The notes beneath the pieces were generated by a model. It was not told the DNA's origin and searched no databases. It was given only the letters and a program-made list of their open reading frames with translations. The position numbers and the translations under genes were made by a program. Positions 57,618-64,000 of a stretch of DNA of 64,000 nt are shown here, piece by piece (within the stretch, counting starts at the first letter, position 1; each line of letters starts with the position of its first letter). This DNA comes from Anabaena subtropica FACHB-260 (GTDB lineage Bacteria > Cyanobacteriota > Cyanobacteriia > Cyanobacteriales > Nostocaceae), in contig NZ_JACJRF010000023.1 of the NCBI RefSeq assembly GCF_014697105.1, forward strand, positions 23,032-87,031, read 5' to 3'.

Positions 57618-59963
57618 GTGCGAATTCCGCTAGATTACTACCGAATTTTAGGGCTACCGTTAGCGGCAAGTGATGAACAATTGCGACAAGCATACAGCGA
57701 TCGCATTGTCCAATTGCCGCGACGGGAGTATTCTCAACCAGCAATTGCTTCCCGTAAACAACTCATAGAAGAAGCTTACGTGGTTTTATCAGATCCAAAG
57801 GAACGCAGCAGTTACGACCAGCTATATCTGGCTCACGCCTACGACCCAGACAACACCGCTACGACCAAAGTAGCGGTAGAAAATCGTGCAGAAACCAACA
57901 ATGGTCATTTCGATGTCCAAAGTCTCAGCATCGAAATTTCTTCTGAGGAATTAATTGGTGCCTTATTAATTCTGCAAGAGTTAGGGGAATATGAACTCGT
58001 ACTCAAGCTAGGTCGTACTTACTTAGGTAATCAAAACGGCACAGTATCTAGAAGAAATGGGAATTATCGCTCGTCTGAAGAATTTTTAGAAAGTTCTGAG
58101 CGCCCAGATATTATCCTGACTGTTGCCCTTGCCTGTTTAGAATTAGGCCGTGAACAATGGCAGCAAGGTCACTACGAAAATGCTGCACTGTCTTTAGAAG
58201 CTGGACAAGAAATGCTTTTTAATGAAGGCATATTCCCCAGCGTCCAGGCAGAAATTCAGGCTGATCTTTACAAATTGCGCCCTTATCGGATTTTAGAATT
58301 ACTAGCCCTACCGCAAGAACAAACTATTGAACGCCGTCAAGGGCTGGATTTATTACAAAGCATCTTGGACGATCGCGGTGGTATTGATGGTACAGGTAAT
58401 GATGAATCTGGTCTTAATATCGATGACTTTCTGCGATTCATCCAACAACTACGCCACCACTTAACAGTAGCCGAACAACACAAGTTGTTTGATGCCGAAA
58501 GTAAACGTCCCTCGGCTGTTGCTATTTACTTAGCCGTCTACGCCTCTATCGCCAGAGGATTTACCCAACGCCAGCCAGCTTTAATTCGTCACGCCAAGCA
58601 AATGCTGATGCGTTTGTCCAAACGGCAAGATGTGCATTTAGAACAATCCCTCTGTGCGCTATTACTGGGGCAAACAGAAGAAGCCACCCGCGTTTTAGAA
58701 TTGAGTCAAGAATACGAAGCCTTGGCTTTAATTCGAGAAAAATCTCAAGATTCTCCAGATTTACTGCCGGGTTTGTGCTTGTATGCCGAACAATGGTTAC
58801 AAAATGAAGTCTTTCCCCATTTCCGCGATTTGTCCAGACAGCAAGCTTCGCTGAAAGATTACTTTGCTAACCAACAAGTACAAGCATATTTAGAAGCCCT
58901 ACCAAACGATGCAGAGGCTACTAATGAATGGGCTGTAATTAACCGCCAATCTTTTTCCCAGCCTAAAGTCGGTTCTCACCATACGGGAATACCTAAGGCA
59001 AACAGATCGGGAGACACACCCACGCGACCGACTCCTCAACCCAGTCATCCATCTGGGATAAATCGACAGTTTTATCAAAATAGAACACCTGATCCAGAAT
59101 TACCAGGAACGTCAAACCACAGAAGACCAGAACCTTCAAATTTTGCGACAACTAGAGAGAATATATCCCCCCCATCTGCATATACTGGCTCTTATTCACC
59201 AGAAATACCTGTCGAACAAGCCAGTAGATCAACTCAGCAGAGGGTAAGTGGTTCGAGTCAATCTACACCACCACGACCAATTTCTAAACGCAGAAAACGT
59301 AAGAAGTCATCAGAGGTTGTCAACCGAGGACACAGCATCCATCAACAACGTCCACCTTCAGCCAGAACTCTAGGTAGGAAAACAAGATTATTTTGGATAG
59401 TGTTGGGTTCTTTGGGAGGGTTATTGGTTTTCTGGCTGATAGTTTCCACAACTTTTGGCTTGATAAGGAATGTATTTTTTCCAGCACCTTCTTTACAAGG
59501 TGAGCAATTATCTATTCAACTCAATCAACCACCCTTAGAGATTCCCGACAGAAACACTAAAATAGAAACTCTAGAAGGGCCACTAACAGAAGAAACTGCA
59601 CAACAAATAGTTGAGAAGTGGCTGGCTACCAAAGCCACTGCTTTGGGGGCTGAACATCAAATTGAAAGTTTAAATGAAATTTTAACTGGTTCCGCTTTAT
59701 CTCAATGGCGGCTAATTGCCTTACAAGATAGAGCAGACAACCGCCATCGAGAATATGGTCATACCGTCAAGGTAGACTCTATCAGTAAATCAGAGACAGA
59801 TCCCAATCGGGCCAGTGTGGGAGCTACAGTTAGAGAATTAACCCAATTTTATGAAAATGGTCAAAAACGGAAGTCTTCTGATGAAAGGTTACGTGTCCGC
59901 TATGAATTGATTCGACAAAATGATATGTGGCTGATTCAGAGGATGTCGGCGGCCATCAATTAA
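57618..59963 (+). CDS. ftn2: Cell division protein Ftn2/ZipN (ARC6 homologue)
   Basis: A 781-residue membrane protein that anchors and organises FtsZ at the division site. It opens with a J-like domain (RIPLDYYRILGLPLAASDEQ, residues 1-65). It then has the ARC6 helical region, a Pro/Ser-rich linker at about 450-570, one membrane helix near 592-614 (FWIVLGSLGGLLVFWLIV) and the C-terminal IMS-like domain (LTEETAQQIVEKWLATKA). The GTG start at 57618 is the first in-frame choice. It is the ancestor of the chloroplast division factor ARC6. It is monocistronic. Confidence 0.93.
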   Translation: MRIPLDYYRILGLPLAASDEQLRQAYSDRIVQLPRREYSQPAIASRKQLIEEAYVVLSDPKERSSYDQLYLAHAYDPDNTATTKVAVENRAETNNGHFDVQSLSIEISSEELIGALLILQELGEYELVLKLGRTYLGNQNGTVSRRNGNYRSSEEFLESSERPDIILTVALACLELGREQWQQGHYENAALSLEAGQEMLFNEGIFPSVQAEIQADLYKLRPYRILELLALPQEQTIERRQGLDLLQSILDDRGGIDGTGNDESGLNIDDFLRFIQQLRHHLTVAEQHKLFDAESKRPSAVAIYLAVYASIARGFTQRQPALIRHAKQMLMRLSKRQDVHLEQSLCALLLGQTEEATRVLELSQEYEALALIREKSQDSPDLLPGLCLYAEQWLQNEVFPHFRDLSRQQASLKDYFANQQVQAYLEALPNDAEATNEWAVINRQSFSQPKVGSHHTGIPKANRSGDTPTRPTPQPSHPSGINRQFYQNRTPDPELPGTSNHRRPEPSNFATTRENISPPSAYTGSYSPEIPVEQASRSTQQRVSGSSQSTPPRPISKRRKRKKSSEVVNRGHSIHQQRPPSARTLGRKTRLFWIVLGSLGGLLVFWLIVSTTFGLIRNVFFPAPSLQGEQLSIQLNQPPLEIPDRNTKIETLEGPLTEETAQQIVEKWLATKATALGAEHQIESLNEILTGSALSQWRLIALQDRADNRHREYGHTVKVDSISKSETDPNRASVGATVRELTQFYENGQKRKSSDERLRVRYELIRQNDMWLIQRMSAAIN

Positions 59964-60111
59964 GTATGAATTTTTATATCTAAAATCAACTAAACTCAAA
60001 TTGTCTGTCTCTTGTGACAATTCATAATTCGTAGAAGTTGTATCTACGGTGACGACTCACGGAGTTTTGTGCTTGAGATGAGTGACTTAGTTTAATTTCC
60101 TATGATGATTC

Positions 60112-61101
60112 ATGACGGAAACTCTGGTTCAGGCTTATACACCCCTAATTCTATGGATAGGTTTGGGGTTATTACTAGTTAGAATAGTACCTCAGTGGTT
60201 ACCGCACTTTTTAGGTCGTGGTCTTTACTGGGTGGGAATACCTTTGGAACTGGTGGCACTTGCTCGCAAAGGCAACCAGAATGAATTTGGTGGTACTGGA
60301 GATATTCCCATACTAGCATCATTAATCACTTTTGGGGCATTGATGCTAGGTTTAGTGGTGGCGTTGCTGGTGTGGTGGGGATGGCAACAAATATCACCTC
60401 ACTTGTTCAAACCGGACTTGAGTGAGTCTGTTTCTAGTCCTTTGCTGGATTCTTCTACCAAAGGTAGCTTTTTGCTAGCGGCTGTTTTGGGAAATACTGG
60501 TTTTGTCGGTTTGGCGATCGCACCCTCTTTAATTCACGTTGATACTCTCAATTGGGTTGTTCTCTTCAGCATTACCCACAATGTAATTGGTCCCTATGGC
60601 ATAGGGGTCTTAATTGCCAGCTACTTCAGCCATACTAAATCTACTAATCGCTGGTGGATGCAACTCTGGGATCTCCTCACAGTACCCCCTCTGTGGGCTT
60701 TTCTCATTGGTACTCTCACCCAACAGGTAAAACTACCGGATGTTCTGGAATCAGGTTTACAGGGTTCTGTAGATGTTGTGATTGCTTGCGCCTTTTTGTT
60801 GACTGGTATTCGCTTGGCTCAACTACAAAGATGGCAGAGTTTGCGACTGGCTTTGATCCCCACCGTGTTGAGGGTTGTCATTACTCCTTTACTTGTGGGC
60901 TTGCTGACAACTGCGTTTCTGGGCTTGTCAGGCGATCGCCGCCTAGCAATGGTGTTAATGTCGGGAATGCCCTCAGCCTTTGCTGGCCTGATTCTGGCAG
61001 AGGAATACAACCTGAATCGTGATTTAATTGCCAGCAGTATCATTCTCTCAACGCTCTTATTACTGCTGATCCTGCCCTTGTGGATTCAGGTTTTTGGTTG
61101 A
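60112..61101 (+). CDS. AEC-family transporter
   Basis: A 329-residue protein with about ten membrane helices in two halves, as in auxin efflux carrier/malonate-type permeases. Features include FLLAAVLGNTGFVGLAIAPS in the first half, and LVGLLTTAFLGLSG and MSGMPSAFAGLILAEEYNLN in the second. Substrates of the family are organic acids or unknown; none can be assigned here. It starts about 150 bp after ftn2 on the same strand. A bulged hairpin follows. Confidence 0.85.
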   Translation: MTETLVQAYTPLILWIGLGLLLVRIVPQWLPHFLGRGLYWVGIPLELVALARKGNQNEFGGTGDIPILASLITFGALMLGLVVALLVWWGWQQISPHLFKPDLSESVSSPLLDSSTKGSFLLAAVLGNTGFVGLAIAPSLIHVDTLNWVVLFSITHNVIGPYGIGVLIASYFSHTKSTNRWWMQLWDLLTVPPLWAFLIGTLTQQVKLPDVLESGLQGSVDVVIACAFLLTGIRLAQLQRWQSLRLALIPTVLRVVITPLLVGLLTTAFLGLSGDRRLAMVLMSGMPSAFAGLILAEEYNLNRDLIASSIILSTLLLLLILPLWIQVFG

Positions 61102-61138
61102 GATTAATCTATTGTTATGAAATCATGATATAAACCCA

Positions 61139-61183
61139 GGGATCACAAAATACATTGTCAAGGATTCGTGACAATGTGATCCC
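61139..61183. terminator. Bulged hairpin after the transporter gene
   Basis: GGGATCAC (61139-61146) and ATTGTCA (61154-61160) pair with TGACAATGTGATCCC (61169-61183), giving a 15-bp stem with a 7-base bulge. No T-tract follows, so its role in termination is uncertain. Confidence 0.45.
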
Positions 61184-61676
61184 CTCAGGGCTAATAAGTT
61201 CGTAAATTAGGTAAAAAAGCCTGTTGACACCCCTTGATCCCGACCAAGGGTTAGTAGTTAATATTTAGTTAACAAACTTAATAAATGATTGGCGATTTAA
61301 GATTTGAGATTTTAGATGAAAAATTCTTCCGGTACTCTTACGGGGAAGCAAGCCATATAACCCATTCCTTGTAAGCTGAACAAATTCAAAATTTTCCATT
61401 TAAAATTTTCCAGCCCCATACCCTTGTGGTTGAGTTAAATCCAAAATCGGCAATTCAAAATTCAAAATTGATTGACTCCTCCAATCCCAAAATGCCGATT
61501 TTGGCATGAATAAGGAGTTGAAAGGGAGTATCCCCTCTTTTAACAAAAGACTAAAAACACACTTAGTAAAACCAGGAGTCAGGAATAAGAAATTCATCTG
61601 GGAAGGATGATCTTTTATCAAGCATTTTCTAACCAGGGGAAATCATTTACCTTTCAAACTACTGGAGGCCAAATTC
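61184..61676. other. Intergenic region upstream of the DUF4912 gene
   Basis: About 490 bp holding the promoter of the next gene. CCAAAATCGGCA at 61441-61452 and TGCCGATTTTGG at 61493-61504 are a perfect 12-bp inverted repeat 40 bases apart. AAAATTTTCCA is repeated directly near 61388 and 61402. A good ribosome-binding site (TGGAGG) lies near 61662. The minus-strand frame across 61400-61621 lacks coding features. Confidence 0.45.
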
Positions 61677-62927
61677 ATGGCAAAAGAACGCCCACCACTA
61701 GAAGAGATGACATTACGGCAACTACGGAAAGTTGCCAGCGAGTTTAGCATCTCTCGCTATAGCCGAATGCGTAAATCACAATTGCTGGCAGCAATTCAAG
61801 AAGTCCAGCGAAACAAAACTTTGCTTAACCCAACTCGTTCACTGGAGGCACAGGAAACCGTGGAAGCCGCGAAATTTGAACTAGGACAAGAAGATCGTAC
61901 TGGTGGCTCTCTGGCTGATGTTGATGAAGGACTAGCCGACTTACCTGGTGGTTACGGTGACAGCCGGATTGTCCTTTTACCACGCGATCCTCAGTGGGCT
62001 TACGCTTACTGGGACATTCCTAACGACCACAAAGAAGAGTTGCGTCGCCAAGGGGGACAACAACTAGCGCTGCGGATTTACGATGTTACCGACGTTAACC
62101 TTGATTACCAAAGTCCTCACAGCATCCAAGAATATCCTGCGGATGAACTAGCCAGAGAATGGTACATACCAATTCCAGTGAGCGATCGCGATTATGTACT
62201 CGATATCGGTTATCGTGCAGTAGATGGTCGTTGGTTAGTCTTAGCTCGTTCCGCTCGTGTCCATATTCCTCCTGTCTATCCTTCTGACTGGATTGAAGAT
62301 GTCTTCATCAGCGTCAACTTTGAAGAAGACTTACGCGGTAAGACACTTTACGAACTTGTTCCCCCAGCTAAGAAAATGCCTACTGTGGCTGCTGGTGCTA
62401 ATGGTAGTAACCCCATCTACAACCATATCTTTGGCTTGGCCGAGTCAGCCGAAGCCCAACGGGTTGCAGGTTCTCTGTTCGGTTCCCAACAGCACGTCCC
62501 TGGTTCCGTGCGTCCCGAACAAGCTATCAGTTCCTATATCTTCCCCTCTGGTGTAGGTATGTGGGCAGTTCCCACCACCTCCGGCTTAAATATGTCCGGT
62601 GTGGGAATGTCTGGTGTCGGCTTCTCCGCTTCCGCAGTCCCAATGCGTCCCCGCCAGTTCTGGTTGATTGCTGATGCTGAGTTGATTGTTTACGGTGCAA
62701 CCGAACCCGACGCTACTGTCACAATTGGCGGCCGTCCCATCAAACTCAATCCAGATGGTACATTCCGCTTCCAGATGTCCTTCCAAGATGGCTTAATCGA
62801 CTATCCTATCTTGGCTGTTGCGGCTGATGGTGAGCAAACACGCTCAATTCACATGAAGTTTAACCGTGAAACCCCATCTCGTAACACCAACACCAAAGAA
62901 GAAGCTGTTGTGGAATGGCTTTCATAA
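61677..62927 (+). CDS. DUF4912 protein with N-terminal Rho-N-like domain
   Basis: A 416-residue protein conserved in cyanobacteria. Residues 8-48 (LEEMTLRQLRKVASEFSI, YSRMRKSQLLAAI) are a Rho-N/SAP-like helical domain, which often binds nucleic acid. Residues 95-200 carry the DUF4912 core (RIVLLPRDPQWAYAYWDIP, then LALRIYDVTDV). Residues 320-395 repeat a beta domain (FWLIADAELIVYGATEPDA). A Gly/Met-rich stretch lies between. There is no signal peptide. Its biochemical role is unknown. It is followed by a strong terminator. Confidence 0.82.
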   Translation: MAKERPPLEEMTLRQLRKVASEFSISRYSRMRKSQLLAAIQEVQRNKTLLNPTRSLEAQETVEAAKFELGQEDRTGGSLADVDEGLADLPGGYGDSRIVLLPRDPQWAYAYWDIPNDHKEELRRQGGQQLALRIYDVTDVNLDYQSPHSIQEYPADELAREWYIPIPVSDRDYVLDIGYRAVDGRWLVLARSARVHIPPVYPSDWIEDVFISVNFEEDLRGKTLYELVPPAKKMPTVAAGANGSNPIYNHIFGLAESAEAQRVAGSLFGSQQHVPGSVRPEQAISSYIFPSGVGMWAVPTTSGLNMSGVGMSGVGFSASAVPMRPRQFWLIADAELIVYGATEPDATVTIGGRPIKLNPDGTFRFQMSFQDGLIDYPILAVAADGEQTRSIHMKFNRETPSRNTNTKEEAVVEWLS

Positions 62928-62991
62928 TTGAAATTTTGTTTCATACCAATTTCCCAAAAAAGCAGCAAAGATAAAATCTGAATTTCTCAAT

Positions 62992-63027
62992 ACCCGCTAT
63001 AGTCATGCTGTAGTGGGTTTTTATTTT
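62992..63027 (+). terminator. Terminator whose T-run abuts the next start codon
   Basis: ACCCGCTATAG and CTGTAGTGGGT pair over 11 positions with two G-T pairs and a 5-base loop, then TTTTTATTTT. It ends the DUF4912 gene. The next gene's ATG is at 63030, only a few bases after the T-run. Confidence 0.75.
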
Positions 63028-63029
63028 GT

Positions 63030-63905
63030 ATGTATCTTAAAAAATTAATTACTTTATCTATATTTATCATTACTGTCAGCTTATTGTCAGGTTGTAGAAA
63101 AATTGATGCTAGCGCAGCACCAAAAGCTGCGAAAACTTGTCCTGGAGAAGATGCTCAATTTAGTATGGAATTTTTCAAGGCTAATAATCGAGGTGAAAGG
63201 TTTGCTAAAGGTATTAATCATGTCATTATTTTTAATCCCAGGTCAGCAGCATTAGATTTTAAAGTCAATGTTGGTTTATCTCATCAGCTATATACGAAAG
63301 ATGCTAGGGGCAAAATTCGCCGAGAATACATACCGAAACAATTTAATGAGTTGATTTCTGATGGTAACTCTACATTAAATGGACAACGACCAATAGCAGC
63401 AATTAACGCAGACTATATAGATACTGATAATAAACCCCAAGGTTTAAATATTTCTCGTGGAGTAGAGTATTCAGGAGATTTTAAAAATAAGCGTTCTTCT
63501 TTTGGGATTTCCGGTGATAAACCCCAGGAACGTAGAGCGACAATTCAAGCTGGTAGAAGAGATACTAATATACTTAATTACAACTTGGTAGGCGGTAATG
63601 GTAGATTTTATCGTCAAGGTAAATTTAAAGATATCTGCCAAGATTTAGGTGATTTTGCCTGTAAGCAAGCCACAAATCGCTCAATGGCAGCTATTACGAA
63701 TAACGGTTATGTCATTTTGTTAGTAAATGATGTAAAAGCTAACTCCACTATTGAGGTAAATTCTACTAATCAAGAGTTAACACCTGATAAATTCGATGAT
63801 GTCTTAGAAGGGATTGCTCGAAATAATTGTTTAGGACAGATTCAAGAGGGAATTTTGTTTGATGGTGGGATGTCACCAGGATTGTATTACAACCAGAAGT
63901 GTTGA
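63030..63905 (+). CDS. Lipoprotein with NAGPA (phosphodiester glycosidase) domain
   Basis: A 291-residue predicted lipoprotein: MYLKKLITLSIFIITVSLLSGC has a lipobox with Cys 22. The mature part is of the phosphodiester glycosidase (NAGPA) type, with PIAAINADYIDTDNKPQGL in the middle and ILFDGGMSPGLYYN at the end. This type appears in bacterial exopolysaccharide and cell-wall contexts. Two cysteine pairs (near ICQDLGDFACKQ and NNCLG/QKC) may form disulfides. No ribosome-binding site is visible, because a terminator occupies that space. Substrate is unknown. Confidence 0.8.
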   Translation: MYLKKLITLSIFIITVSLLSGCRKIDASAAPKAAKTCPGEDAQFSMEFFKANNRGERFAKGINHVIIFNPRSAALDFKVNVGLSHQLYTKDARGKIRREYIPKQFNELISDGNSTLNGQRPIAAINADYIDTDNKPQGLNISRGVEYSGDFKNKRSSFGISGDKPQERRATIQAGRRDTNILNYNLVGGNGRFYRQGKFKDICQDLGDFACKQATNRSMAAITNNGYVILLVNDVKANSTIEVNSTNQELTPDKFDDVLEGIARNNCLGQIQEGILFDGGMSPGLYYNQKC

Positions 63906-63931
63906 ATGTTAAGAAAAAGCCAATAAAAATA

Positions 63932-63956
63932 GCCCAAAATATGTTAGATTTTGGGC
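63932..63956. terminator. Hairpin after the lipoprotein gene
   Basis: GCCCAAAAT and ATTTTGGGC, a 9-bp perfect stem with a 7-base loop. On the minus strand it is followed by TATTTTTATTGG. It could end both the lipoprotein transcript and a convergent one beyond the window. Confidence 0.65.
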
Positions 63957-64000
63957 GAAGGATTAAAATATTTTAGTTTAACAGTGATTATAAATTCATT

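Noticed and set aside
61400..61621. Minus-strand frame of 73 codons upstream of the DUF4912 gene
   Set aside because: It runs through an inverted repeat and AT-rich direct repeats, and lacks a ribosome-binding site.

Overview
The window looks like chromosomal DNA of a filamentous, heterocyst-type cyanobacterium (Nostoc/Anabaena group). The grounds are the many copies of the octamer GCGATCGC (HIP1) inside and between genes, short heptanucleotide tandem repeats of the Nostocales type, and cyanobacterial families: the ARC6/Ftn2 division protein, the SipA/DUF3148 regulator, a PsbP-like protein and a DUF4912 protein. No rRNA, CRISPR array, transposase or integrase was seen. One tRNA, tRNA-Lys(UUU), is present.

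Layout. 1-3160: tail of a membrane protein gene, then ileS. 3443-10874, all minus strand: an orphan ParA-type ATPase, a ParD/ParE-like toxin-antitoxin pair, and a tight three-gene operon. That operon encodes a winged-helix protein, a P-loop ATPase and an 863-residue fusion of a DEDDy exonuclease, an iron-staple RecB/Cas4-type nuclease and an FtsK-type DNA translocase. It is the strongest candidate here for an undescribed DNA-processing or defence system. 11085-25080: two glycosyltransferases, a Tat-exported peroxiredoxin, sipA, an LTXXQ (Spy/CpxP-like) periplasmic protein divergent from a two-component pair, a GH13 amylase-family enzyme, a cysteine-rich secreted protein, def, a DUF2278/lamin-tail protein, a PsbP-like protein and maf.

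25180-45274: a 20-kb minus-strand envelope and exopolysaccharide locus. It has lpxD, four GT2 and four GT4 glycosyltransferases, two Wzx flippases, two acyltransferases, a pyruvyltransferase-family protein, a Wzy/O-antigen-ligase-like polymerase and a Wzc-like chain-length/tyrosine-kinase protein. The middle of the locus is a tandemly duplicated module (acyltransferase, GT2, GT2, flippase). Together these genes could build, acylate, pyruvylate, flip, polymerise and export a heteropolysaccharide.

45871-64000: a BaiN/HI0933 flavoprotein preceded by a 54-residue rubredoxin; a candidate NtcA-activated small RNA with its own promoter and terminator; a Rieske protein lacking the usual active-site histidines; a WD40 protein; a small gene whose start codon abuts a 17-bp perfect hairpin; fructose-bisphosphate aldolase; tRNA-Lys; aldose epimerase; pdhA; ftn2; an AEC transporter; a DUF4912 protein; and a NAGPA-type lipoprotein.

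Dispersed small repeats are a recurring theme. One 32-33 bp family occurs three times, twice in frame inside genes, and a GATCCCCCC-type repeat forms a linker in the nuclease-translocase. All calls are from reading the sequence and recognising families; no similarity search was run.
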